A program made the position numbers and the translations under genes. The notes under the pieces are model-generated. The model saw nothing but the letters and a program-made list of their open reading frames with translations, ran no database searches and was not told the DNA's origin. Shown here one piece after another: positions 26,305 through 33,345 of a stretch of 64,000 bases of DNA (position 1 is the stretch's first letter; each line of letters opens with the position of its first letter). This stretch comes from Arthrobacter crystallopoietes (GTDB taxonomy: Bacteria > Actinomycetota > Actinomycetes > Actinomycetales > Micrococcaceae). The stretch covers positions 496,001 through 560,000 of the forward strand of contig NZ_CP018863.1 in NCBI RefSeq assembly GCF_002849715.1, written 5' to 3'.

Positions 26305-26919
26305 TCAGGCGGCCGCTGTGTCTCTGATCAGCGCTTTCAGCGTGCCCTTGTCAGCGACGCCGAGGATGCGGGCCGCTACCCGGCCTTTCTTGTCGAGCAC
26401 GAGCGTGGTGGGGACGGCCTGCGGCGGGACGTAGTTGGTCATTGCCAGCAGGATGCCGCCGTCCTTGTCTTGAAAACTGGGATAGGTCACGCCGAAATTG
26501 CGTTCAAAGGCTTCGGCCGTTGCCCGTTCGTCGCGGATGTTCACGCCGTAGAACTGCGCCTCGTCGGCGAACTCCTCGCTCAAGGCCTGCAGGTCCGGGG
26601 CTTCCAGCCGGCACGGTGCGCAGGCGGCGTACCAGAAGTTCAGCACGGTGACCTGTCCGGCGAAATCGGCGGCCTCCACGGTGGTTCCGTCGAAAAGCTT
26701 TCCGGAGAGCTGGACCGGTTCGCCGCGGGTGGCGGCGTCGTATTCGGTCACCGAGCCGTCCCCGGCGATGTAGTTTTTGTTATCGCCGGCATTGGCCTGC
26801 TGGGCCAGGGAGTCCTCCACTGTGCAGGCGGCCAGGGGCAGGGCAAAGACGAGTCCCGCACCAAGCTTGAGCAGGGAACGGCGGTTGAACGGCTGGGGGG
26901 TTTGGGCAGTCACAATCAC
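26305..26919 (-). CDS. resA: ResA-like thioredoxin-fold lipoprotein
   Basis: A 204-residue TlpA/ResA-type protein that keeps apocytochrome c cysteines reduced. It has an RR-containing signal (NRRSLLKLGAGLVFALPLAAC) with a lipobox Cys, so it is probably a membrane-anchored lipoprotein, perhaps Tat-exported. The redox motif CAPC is in NFWYAACAPCRLEAP. GTG is the start codon. It comes 54 nt after the phosphatase gene. Confidence 0.88.
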   Translation of the reverse strand: MIVTAQTPQPFNRRSLLKLGAGLVFALPLAACTVEDSLAQQANAGDNKNYIAGDGSVTEYDAATRGEPVQLSGKLFDGTTVEAADFAGQVTVLNFWYAACAPCRLEAPDLQALSEEFADEAQFYGVNIRDERATAEAFERNFGVTYPSFQDKDGGILLAMTNYVPPQAVPTTLVLDKKGRVAARILGVADKGTLKALIRDTAAA

Positions 26920-26959
26920 ACTTTTCTTCGTGGGCTGGGAAGTATCCCACTTCTACAAC

Positions 26960-26979
26960 GCGTAGTAATTCTATTACGC
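26960..26979. promoter_or_regulatory. Imperfect palindrome upstream of resA
   Basis: Arms GCGTAgTA and TAtTACGC pair over 20 bp. It overlaps the phosphatase stop codon and lies 41 bp before the resA start. On the minus strand it contains TAGAAT, which could be a -10. It may be a promoter or operator for resA-ccdA-resB-ccsB. Confidence 0.3.
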
Positions 26980-27636
26980 TCCCGGGATATTCGCCGCACC
27001 GGGCAAAAGGTCGGCGCTGGGCTCGCAATATTCGACCCCGACGAGGCGTTCGCCGTCGAACTTCAGACTGGTTACCGAGGTCAAAGTGCATTGCCGACGG
27101 CGGGGGTCATGCCACAGCCTGCGTTGTTCCGCTGCCAGCCGCGTCACCCAGATGGGCAACTGGTGGCTCACCAGCACTGCTTCGGCACCTTCTCCGCCGC
27201 GTTCGACGGCGGCGCGCCGGGCATCCTCGACCGCTTCCATGACCCGGGCGACCTGTCCGGAGTAGGGCTCGCCCCAGGACGGCAACATCGGATTGCGCAG
27301 GTACCTCCAGTGCCGCGGATCCCGCAGGTGCCGCTTGACGTCGGAGAGGCCCTCAAAATGGTTCTCCGCTTCGATAATCCGCTCGTCGGTCACAATCTCC
27401 AGGCCCAACGCAGCGGCAGTTGGCTGGGCCGTTTCCTGTGCGCGGGTAAGCGGCGAGGCCACCAGATAGCTGATCTTGGCACCGTCCTCGGCTCGCTGGG
27501 CAAAGTAGTCCGCCGCCCGCTGGGCCATCTCACGTCCCAGCTCGGACAGACGGAAATTAGGCAGCCGGCCATAGAGGACGCGGTCCGGATTATGGACCTC
27601 GCCGTGGCGGAGTAAATGCACAGTGGATAGGGGCAT
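26974..27636 (-). CDS. Histidine phosphatase (phosphoglycerate mutase-like)
   Basis: A 220-residue histidine phosphatase with the phospho-acceptor in LLRHGEV, the Arg in ASPLTRAQETA and the second His in VSHQLPIW. These genes commonly precede resA in actinobacteria, but the substrate is unknown. I chose the ATG at 27636 (MPLSTVHLLRHGE) over an upstream in-frame start because the family begins here. Confidence 0.85.
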   Translation of the reverse strand: MPLSTVHLLRHGEVHNPDRVLYGRLPNFRLSELGREMAQRAADYFAQRAEDGAKISYLVASPLTRAQETAQPTAAALGLEIVTDERIIEAENHFEGLSDVKRHLRDPRHWRYLRNPMLPSWGEPYSGQVARVMEAVEDARRAAVERGGEGAEAVLVSHQLPIWVTRLAAEQRRLWHDPRRRQCTLTSVTSLKFDGERLVGVEYCEPSADLLPGAANIPGA

Positions 27637-27758
27637 GGTCTTAATTCTCTCAAAGCCAAGGGGATTGCCCAAAGCCGAGGGGGTGGCAAGAATGGGCACT
27701 GAGTGAAGATCTGCTGCTCAGCCTGATGAAATCGTTTTTCCCACGTAAGGAGATCGTT

Positions 27759-28304
27759 ATGACGTTGCCCCAAGGTCTGGCTCAAGGCGTCTGGAATCTC
27801 GACCTGACGCACAGTGAAATCGGCTTCACCGTCCGCCACGCCGGGATCAGCAAGGTCCGCGGCCGTTTCACCGATGCAACGGCCGAGGCACGTGTTGGCG
27901 AGTCGCTCGCGGAGTCCACTCTCCACGCCACGGTCAATACAGCCAGCTTCGAGTCCGGGGATGCCAACCGCGATGCCCATGTCAAGGGACCTGACTTCTT
28001 CGACGTCGAGCAGTACCCCGAAATGACTTTCGTCGCCACAGGAGTCGAAGGCGACGGCGAGGACTACACGGTCACCGGCGACCTGACGATCCGCGGCGTG
28101 ACTAAACCGGTGGAAGTCGAGGTGGAGTTCACCGGCGTGGCTGTCGATCCGTTCGGGGCGACCAGGGCCGGGTTCACCGGCGAAACCGAAATCAGCCGCA
28201 AGGAGTTCGGCCTGACTTGGAACGCGGCACTGGAGGCCGGCGGGGTGTTGGTCAGCGACAAAGTGAAGATCCATCTGGATGCGGCACTGGTCAAGCAGGC
28301 CTGA
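27759..28304 (+). CDS. YceI-family protein
   Basis: A 181-residue lipocalin-like YceI protein. The opening GVWNLDLTHSEIGFTVRHAGISKVRGRF and the middle RDAHVKGPDFFDVEQYPEMTF are diagnostic. Members bind isoprenoids. No signal peptide is seen, so it is likely cytosolic. AAGGAGA 6 nt before the ATG at 27759 decides the start. Confidence 0.88.
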   Translation: MTLPQGLAQGVWNLDLTHSEIGFTVRHAGISKVRGRFTDATAEARVGESLAESTLHATVNTASFESGDANRDAHVKGPDFFDVEQYPEMTFVATGVEGDGEDYTVTGDLTIRGVTKPVEVEVEFTGVAVDPFGATRAGFTGETEISRKEFGLTWNAALEAGGVLVSDKVKIHLDAALVKQA

Positions 28305-28326
28305 GCTACCCGATCCGATGCATGGA

Positions 28327-28362
28327 TTTGCCCGGCTGCGACAGCTGTTCCGGCCGGGCAAA
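28327..28362 (+). terminator. Terminator after the YceI gene
   Basis: A 10-bp perfect stem (TTTGCCCGGC at 28327-28336 with 28353-28362), followed by ATCATCC, 22 bp after the stop codon. Confidence 0.75.
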
Positions 28363-28494
28363 ATCATCCTTCAGAGCTAGTCCCTGCCGGTATGTCTGCG
28401 CTGTAGGGTTGCAGTAGGAGCTGTCCTGTCCTGCCTTGTCAACGCGGTACCGGCGGCTATCTGCAGTGTCGATCGACAGAAGAAGGATGCGACC

Positions 28495-29274
28495 ATGTCC
28501 ACTCCCGAAAACAATCCAAATCCGTCCGAGAAACCGGACCAGCAACCGGGACAGTCCGGCCAGAACGGCGACGTCGCACCCCGCTACGGACAGAACTCGC
28601 CCTACGGCCAGAACACACCGCAGTACGGGCAGAACCCTCCTTATGGCCAGAGCTCCCCCTACGGCCAGAATTCGCCCTACGGCCAGAACCAGCCGTACGG
28701 ACAACAGCCCTATGGCCAGAACACCCCGTCGCCATACGGGTACCAAAATGCACAGCCCGGCCAGTACAGCTACCCGAGCAGCCAGCCCCAAGGTGGTACA
28801 GGGAAGCCCGAGGCTCCTAAAGAAGTCATGATCGCCTTCTGGCTGATCATCGCGGCAGCCGTGCTGACCGCAATCAACACGATATTGATCCTGACTAATC
28901 TCGAATCGGAGTTGGAAGCGGCGTTCCGTGACCCTGCGCTGCGGGACATGCTCGCGCAGTCCGAGGGTGAAATCAGCCAGCAGGAACTCATGGATATGAC
29001 AGCCGGATTCGCTGGCATCAGCGTCGTCATCGCTGCACTCATCGGCATTGGCCTTTACCTGATGGTGGCCTTCGGCGTGAAGGCCGGCAAGAACTGGGCC
29101 CGGATCACGGGAACTGTCTTCGCCGCGCTTTCGCTGTTCTTCCTGATACCGTTCGGGCTTCAAACGCTGGTGGTCTTGCTGGGCATCGCCGCCATCGTGC
29201 TGCTGTTCATGCCGAACTCGAACAGCTTCTTCAAGGCAGTGGCTGCCCGGAAGTTCGGCATTTACGGCCGCTGA
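28495..29274 (+). CDS. Membrane protein with N-terminal PYGQN repeats
   Basis: A 259-residue protein of unknown function. Residues 1-100 are low-complexity and rich in Pro, Tyr, Gly, Gln and Asn, with about eight YGQN or YGQ units. Three or four transmembrane helices follow (VMIAFWLIIAAAVLTAINTI, ISVVIAALIGIGLYLMVAF, ITGTVFAALSLFFLIPF, LVVLLGIAAIVLLFM). The repeats resemble the Pro/Gln-rich heads of many actinobacterial membrane proteins. The start follows AGAAGGA. It is convergent with rex. Confidence 0.75.
   Translation: MSTPENNPNPSEKPDQQPGQSGQNGDVAPRYGQNSPYGQNTPQYGQNPPYGQSSPYGQNSPYGQNQPYGQQPYGQNTPSPYGYQNAQPGQYSYPSSQPQGGTGKPEAPKEVMIAFWLIIAAAVLTAINTILILTNLESELEAAFRDPALRDMLAQSEGEISQQELMDMTAGFAGISVVIAALIGIGLYLMVAFGVKAGKNWARITGTVFAALSLFFLIPFGLQTLVVLLGIAAIVLLFMPNSNSFFKAVAARKFGIYGR
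28582..28776 (+). repeat. Tandem YGQN-encoding repeats
   Basis: Imperfect repeats of about 15-18 nt (TAC GGC/GGA CAG AAC plus Pro and Ser/Thr codons) encode the repeated YGQN units. Variation in synonymous codons shows they are not recent identical copies. Confidence 0.7.
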
Positions 29275-29280
29275 CATTCC

Positions 29281-30009
29281 CTACTGTGCTTTACGGGCGC
29301 GGGTTTCGGAGTCCAACTCCGATTCCTGCGCCCGTTGTGCGTGGTAGGCCAGGATCTGCAGTTCGGTGGCCATGTCGACCTTCCGCACCTGCACATGCGG
29401 CGGCACCTGCAGCACAACGGGGGCGAAACTCAGGATGCTGGTGATCCCGGCAGCGACGAGCTTGTCGCAGAGATCCTGTGCCACGCGGCCCGGAACCGCC
29501 AGCACCACCATGTTCGCGCCGGTCCGGTGCAGCACGGTTTCCAAATCGGCCGTGTTGTGGATTTTCAGGCCACCGATCTCGGTTCCGATGATCGACGGGT
29601 CAGCATCGAAGATGGCCGCAACTTCGAAGCCACGCGTGGTGAACCCCGAATAGCCTGCCAGTGCCCGGCCGAGGTTACCGGCACCGATGATGGCAACGCG
29701 CCATTCCTGGGTCAACCCCAGCCGGGCGGAAATGGTCCGTGTCAGCAGCTGCACGTCATAGCCGACGCCGCGCGTGCCGTAGGAGCCGAGGTAGGACAGA
29801 TCTTTGCGGAGCATTGGCGATTTCACCCCGGCGGCTTCGGCGAGTTCCTCCGACGAGGCACGCTCCACGCCCTCGGCAAGCAGGGAGTTCAGGGCGCGCA
29901 GGTAGATCGTCAGCCGCGCAACAGATGCCGGCGGAATAGTGCGGCCCGAACTTTCGGGATTCCCGGCGGTACTGGGAAGATCCTGCGTGGTCACGATGTG
30001 GCTCTCCAT
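29281..30009 (-). CDS. rex: Redox-sensing transcriptional repressor Rex
   Basis: A 242-residue repressor that senses the NADH/NAD ratio and controls respiratory genes. The winged helix is at about residues 27-85 (SVARLTIYLRAL to LSYLGSYGTRGVGY) and the Rossmann domain begins at IIGAGNLGRALAGY. The start at 30009 (MESHIVTTQ) is chosen because the longer frame has no conserved sequence. It follows the glutaredoxin gene. I found no clear Rex operator in its promoter. Confidence 0.93.
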   Translation of the reverse strand: MESHIVTTQDLPSTAGNPESSGRTIPPASVARLTIYLRALNSLLAEGVERASSEELAEAAGVKSPMLRKDLSYLGSYGTRGVGYDVQLLTRTISARLGLTQEWRVAIIGAGNLGRALAGYSGFTTRGFEVAAIFDADPSIIGTEIGGLKIHNTADLETVLHRTGANMVVLAVPGRVAQDLCDKLVAAGITSILSFAPVVLQVPPHVQVRKVDMATELQILAYHAQRAQESELDSETRARKAQ

Positions 30010-30069
30010 TGCTAGCTGTAGTCCCACTTTAGGCGGTGGGCAAAATGGCAACCAATTGGCTCTGCTGGA

Positions 30070-30333
30070 TCAGGACGTCAACAGGCGCCGCAGCCGCTCC
30101 GGATCGATGCGCCAGAAATCGCGCTGTACACCGTCGATCATGACCACCGGAATCTCCTCGGCGAACCGCCGCTCCAGCTCCGGATCCTCCAGAATGGACT
30201 TCTCCTGCCACTCCAGCCCGAGGTCATCGGCAACTGCCGAGACAGTTTCCCGGGCCGCTTCACAAAGATGGCAGTCCGGCTTGGTGAGCAGCACCAGTTC
30301 ATGGCTAGGGCGGGGAGCAGCTGAATCTGTCAT
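30070..30333 (-). CDS. Glutaredoxin-family protein
   Basis: An 87-residue thioredoxin-fold protein with the redox motif CHLC in LLTKPDCHLCEAA and the cis-Pro region EEIPVVMIDG. It is of the DUF836-like glutaredoxin group found beside rex and hemA in actinobacteria. The ATG at 30333 is 7 nt after a -10 TACGTT, so a leaderless start is favoured over the upstream TTG. Confidence 0.8.
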   Translation of the reverse strand: MTDSAAPRPSHELVLLTKPDCHLCEAARETVSAVADDLGLEWQEKSILEDPELERRFAEEIPVVMIDGVQRDFWRIDPERLRRLLTS

Positions 30334-30340
30334 AGCTAAC

Positions 30341-30346
30341 AACGTA
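30341..30346 (-). promoter_or_regulatory. -10 element of the leaderless glutaredoxin transcript
   Basis: On the minus strand TACGTT ends 7 nt before the ATG at 30333. Confidence 0.45.
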
Positions 30347-30430
30347 GCCCCACCGGGTCAGGAGTCAATAACCGGACAGCGCCCCGCCCTCCACCCGCAG
30401 GGCGGCTCGGCATCGATGCCTTCGGCTCGT

Positions 30431-30436
30431 TAGACT
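30431..30436 (+). promoter_or_regulatory. -10 element of the leaderless HAD-hydrolase transcript
   Basis: TAGACT ends 6 nt before the ATG at 30443. Confidence 0.6.
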
Positions 30437-30442
30437 CGAGAC

Positions 30443-31261
30443 ATGCCCTCAGCCGCCACAGGTCCTGCCCACCGAAAGCCTGATCCCGCCGGCGCAGAAA
30501 CCGGGGCCGCGTTTTTCGACGTCGACAATACTTTGATGCGCGGGGCAAGCCTGTTCCATGTGGGGCGCAAGATGTACCAGCGCGGTGCCTTCCGGATGCG
30601 GGACGTTGCCGGGTTCGCCATCAAGCAGGGAAAGTTCCTGTGGCGCGGGGAAAACCTCAAAGACATCCAGTCTGTCCGCGATACCGCCATGGCGCTCGGT
30701 GCGGGGCTGATGGTGACGGATGTGAAGGCCCTGGGCGAGGAAGTCTATGACGAGATCATCGCGTCCAAGATCTGGCCCGGCACCCGTGCCCTGGCGGATC
30801 AGCATCTGCGTGCCAGGCGTAAAGTGTGGCTGGTGACCGCCACTCCCCTGACGGTCGCGGAAGTCATCGCGGACCGGTTGGGCCTGGACGGGGCTTTGGG
30901 TACTGTGGCGGAAATTGCCGACGGCGCCTACACGGGGGCGCTGGTCGGTGAAATCCTGCATGGGCCGGCCAAGGCCTACGCCGTCGCCGAACTCGCCAAG
31001 CTGGAGGGTCTGGAGTTGGAGAACTGCTGGGCCTACAGCGACTCCTACAACGATGTTCCCCTGCTGTCGCTGGTGGGCAATCCGGTGGCTATCAATCCGG
31101 ACGCGAGGCTGCGCCGCCATGCCCGGGACCGCAACTGGCCGATCTACGACTTCCGCAGCGGCCGCAAGGCTGCAACCCTGGGGCTCAAAGCTGCCACCGG
31201 CGCCGGCGCCGTGTACGGGCTCTGGCGCGGGGTGCACAAGTTCCGCGGTCCACGCGGCTGA
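30443..31261 (+). CDS. HAD-superfamily phosphatase, subfamily IB
   Basis: A 272-residue phosphoserine-phosphatase-like hydrolase. Motif I is FFDVDNTL with the nucleophile Asp, motif II is in WLVTATPL, the Lys is in GPAKAYAV and motif IV is SDSYNDVPLL. It resembles the actinobacterial SerB-like or CicA group; the substrate is not certain. It is divergent from rex and the glutaredoxin gene. Confidence 0.85.
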   Translation: MPSAATGPAHRKPDPAGAETGAAFFDVDNTLMRGASLFHVGRKMYQRGAFRMRDVAGFAIKQGKFLWRGENLKDIQSVRDTAMALGAGLMVTDVKALGEEVYDEIIASKIWPGTRALADQHLRARRKVWLVTATPLTVAEVIADRLGLDGALGTVAEIADGAYTGALVGEILHGPAKAYAVAELAKLEGLELENCWAYSDSYNDVPLLSLVGNPVAINPDARLRRHARDRNWPIYDFRSGRKAATLGLKAATGAGAVYGLWRGVHKFRGPRG

Positions 31262-31327
31262 ACAAGCCCGTTGCGGTCTCCCCGCCACAGTGCAGGTCCG
31301 AGTCCCGCAGGGTTTAACGCAAACGGC

Positions 31328-31345
31328 CCGCCAGTTGCCTGGCGG
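31328..31345. terminator. Short hairpin between the HAD gene and the bS22 gene
   Basis: CCGCCAG, loop TTGC, CTGGCGG. It lies in the convergent gap and could end either transcript. Confidence 0.6.
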
Positions 31346-31374
31346 ACCGAGAAGCATGCTGTAAAGCGAAAGCT

Positions 31375-31473
31375 CTACTTCTTATTGCGACGCTGGTGGC
31401 GTGTCTTGCGAAGCAGTTTACGGTGCTTCTTCTTGGCCATACGCTTGCGGCGCTTCTTAATAACTGAACCCAC
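31375..31473 (-). CDS. bS22-type ribosomal protein (AURKAIP1/COX24 domain)
   Basis: A 32-residue, extremely basic protein beginning MGSVIKKRRKRMAKKKHRK, the sequence typical of the small actinobacterial 30S protein bS22. The GTG start at 31473 follows GAGGA by 6 nt and the stop is TAG at 31375-31377. It is too short for usual gene finders. It lies just upstream of the convergent HAD gene end and downstream of bldC, as in other actinobacteria. Confidence 0.92.
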   Translation of the reverse strand: MGSVIKKRRKRMAKKKHRKLLRKTRHQRRNKK

Positions 31474-31650
31474 GAGTTCCTCACAAATTCACTTCGATTA
31501 ACATCCGACTGCCACAGTTTGCCCTTGAGAACAGCAGTGGCCGGCGGATTCTTACGATGACGTAAAACGTTCCTTAACAGGGTACCGCCTAAATCAGGCG
31601 ACAATTTACCGGCCGTTGGCGCCCGGTCCGTTGCCCAGATCCAAAACCGC

Positions 31651-31863
31651 CTAAGCGGTATCCGTCTGGCCCTCCACAACGGCACCGCGAAGATACTGCT
31701 CCACGGCCGATTCCGGCACCCTATAGGAGCGGCCGAAACGCACAGCAGGCATCTCTCCGGAGTGAATTAACCGGTAAACGGTCATCTTGGAAACACGCAT
31801 CACCTCGGCCACTTCCGACACTGTCAAGAAGCGGACGTTCGAGAAATTCTTCTCCTCAGCCAT
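31651..31863 (-). CDS. bldC: BldC-like MerR/excisionase-type DNA-binding protein
   Basis: A 70-residue single-domain regulator: FLTVSEVAEVMRVSKMTVYRLIHSGEMPAVRFGRSYRVPESAVEQYL. It matches BldC, a developmental regulator in Streptomyces that is conserved in non-sporulating actinobacteria. The ATG at 31863 with AAGGA 8 nt upstream is preferred to a TTG two codons earlier. The gap before bS22 (31474-31650) shows no other gene. Confidence 0.88.
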   Translation of the reverse strand: MAEEKNFSNVRFLTVSEVAEVMRVSKMTVYRLIHSGEMPAVRFGRSYRVPESAVEQYLRGAVVEGQTDTA

Positions 31864-31996
31864 TTCCAAAATCCTTTACTCCGGTTGGGCCGAACGGCAT
31901 GCCGCCTTGCCCTGCGAGTAATTGCCGTCTAGCTAGACACTCTAGAGGGCCAAGTGACCAAAGTGAAAGTTGCCCTGTTGATTAAGCGTTACATGA

Positions 31997-32019
31997 TCCC
32001 GCTGGCTTTTTCAGCGGGA
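31997..32019 (-). terminator. Terminator of the DAHP synthase gene
   Basis: TCCCGCTG pairs with CAGCGGGA across a GCTTTTT loop. The stem overlaps the stop codon at 32011. Confidence 0.6.
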
Positions 32020-33123
32020 CACTCGGGCGCGCTGAACACTGCTCAAGGCCAGCTGGGCGAGCGTGGAAACCGTCATGTCCCAGTCCATGCACGCATCCGT
32101 CACACTCTGCCCGTAAACCAGTCCGGCGTCGTCGGCGGCCTGGTCAGCGATATCTAGTTTCTGCGCGCCTGCCACCAGGAAGCTTTCCAGCATGATCCCG
32201 GCAATGGCGGAGGCGCTGTGTCCGGCCCCCTCCAGTTGGGCCGCCACGTCCAGCGCCACTTCTGCCTGCCGGTGGTGGCTCTTGCCGCTGTTGGCGTGGC
32301 TGGCGTCCACGATCAGCCGCGGGTTAAGCCCTGCTTCCGCCAGCAGCTCCGCGGCACGGACAACATTGGCGGCGTCGTAATTTGGTCCGGCATTGCCGCC
32401 GCGCAGAATCAGGTGCGTATCGGCGTTCCCCGCCGTCGAGACCATGGCGGCGCGGCCGGCTTCGTCGATGCCCAGGAAGGTCTGGGCAGCCGAGGCTGCG
32501 GTGCAGGCATCGAGCGCCACCTGCAGACCGCCGTCGGTCCCGTTCTTGAAACCGATCGGCATGGACAGTCCCGAGGCGAGCTGGCGGTGGATCTGGCTTT
32601 CCGTGGTGCGCGCACCGATCGCTCCCCAGCTGACCAGGTCCGCCATGTACTGCGGGCTGATCGGCTCGAGGAACTCGGTGGCAACAGGGAGCCCGAGGTC
32701 GGCTACGTCGAGCAGGAACCGGCGCGCCGTCCGCAGCCCGGCGGCAACGTCATGGGAGCCGTCGAGGCGTGGGTCGTTGATCAGGCCCTTCCAGCCCACC
32801 GTGGTGCGTGGCTTTTCGAAGTACGCGCGCAGGACGATGAGCAGCTCGGAGCTGTGCTGCTGGGCCACCGCGGCCAGGCGCCGGGCGTAGTCGAGCCCTG
32901 CTTCCGGATCGTGGATGGAGCAGGGGCCGACGATCACCAGCAGCCGGTTATCGACGCCGTCCATGACCGCACGGATCTCGGCGCGGCCGCGATCAACGAC
33001 GGCGGACTGCTCGGTAGTCGCCGGCAGCTCCTCGATGATCTCCTGCGGCGTCTGCAGTGCGCTGAAGGAGGTGACCCGCAGATTGCTGGTCTGGATCTTG
33101 TCTGCGTTGAGTACCGGATTCAT
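32011..33123 (-). CDS. aroG: 3-deoxy-7-phosphoheptulonate synthase, class I (AroG type)
   Basis: A 370-residue enzyme that joins phosphoenolpyruvate and erythrose-4-phosphate in the first step of aromatic amino-acid synthesis. VIVGPCSIHDPEAGLDYA, GFKNGTDGGLQVALDA and VDASHANSGKSHH mark the E. coli-like class I family. Length is normal. The start follows AGGACGGG. The 5' leader contains an aromatic leader peptide and hairpins, so the gene is probably controlled by attenuation. Confidence 0.95.
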   Translation of the reverse strand: MNPVLNADKIQTSNLRVTSFSALQTPQEIIEELPATTEQSAVVDRGRAEIRAVMDGVDNRLLVIVGPCSIHDPEAGLDYARRLAAVAQQHSSELLIVLRAYFEKPRTTVGWKGLINDPRLDGSHDVAAGLRTARRFLLDVADLGLPVATEFLEPISPQYMADLVSWGAIGARTTESQIHRQLASGLSMPIGFKNGTDGGLQVALDACTAASAAQTFLGIDEAGRAAMVSTAGNADTHLILRGGNAGPNYDAANVVRAAELLAEAGLNPRLIVDASHANSGKSHHRQAEVALDVAAQLEGAGHSASAIAGIMLESFLVAGAQKLDIADQAADDAGLVYGQSVTDACMDWDMTVSTLAQLALSSVQRARVSR

Positions 33124-33142
33124 GGTTTTCCCGTCCTATGGT

Positions 33143-33166
33143 GGCGGGAACCAGTCAGAACCCGCC
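33143..33166 (-). promoter_or_regulatory. Second hairpin in the aroG leader
   Basis: GGCGGG pairs with CCCGCC across 12 nt, about 20 nt upstream of the aroG start. It could occlude the ribosome binding site region or act with the upstream hairpins. Confidence 0.35.
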
Positions 33167-33179
33167 GTGGAAATGGCGA

Positions 33180-33203
33180 AGGGCAGAGAATGATCTCTGC
33201 CCT
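33180..33203 (-). promoter_or_regulatory. Attenuator-like hairpin in the aroG leader
   Basis: A perfect 9-bp stem AGGGCAGAG/CTCTGCCCT with a 6-nt loop lies 33 nt after the leader peptide stop and 57 nt before aroG. Its left arm (minus strand) directly follows the CAGAGCCAAC segment (33213-33204), which pairs perfectly with a segment inside the leader peptide codons (33269-33260). The two structures are therefore adjacent and may be exclusive. No U-tract follows, so Rho-independent action is not certain. Confidence 0.55.
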
Positions 33204-33235
33204 GTTGGCTCTGAAGGTGTCGGTTGCGCACGCCG

Positions 33236-33298
33236 TTAGGCAGTCACGTTAGGCCCCTCCAGAGCCAACGGAAAATACGCATACCAACGGGTTGTCAT
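33236..33298 (-). CDS. Aromatic leader peptide of aroG
   Basis: A 20-residue peptide beginning MTTRWYAYFP. The RWYAYF run has Trp, two Tyr and Phe at codons 5-9, exactly the end products of the pathway begun by AroG. The ATG is 7 nt after a TATGCT -10 element, so the peptide starts at the transcript 5' end. Codons 10-13 form one arm of a 10-bp inverted repeat with 33204-33213. Ribosome stalling at aromatic codons when charged tRNA is scarce would change leader folding. This is inferred from sequence. Confidence 0.7.
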   Translation of the reverse strand: MTTRWYAYFPLALEGPNVTA

Positions 33299-33305
33299 GT
33301 CCACG

Positions 33306-33311
33306 AGCATA
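33306..33311 (-). promoter_or_regulatory. -10 element of the aroG leader transcript
   Basis: On the minus strand TATGCT ends 7 nt before the leader peptide ATG. TTGCCG about 19 nt further upstream may be the -35. Confidence 0.5.
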
Positions 33312-33345
33312 AGCCACGGTTTCCGCCCTGCGGCAATTGTGACGA

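Noticed and set aside
28582..28776. CRISPR-like repeat array
   Set aside because: The repeats are short, in frame and encode YGQN units; there are no unique spacers of constant length.
33180..33203. Simple intergenic terminator of the sugar kinase gene
   Set aside because: The kinase reads in the same direction but lies upstream (stop at 33346), and the hairpin is downstream of a promoter and leader peptide, so a leader role fits better; read-through termination remains possible.
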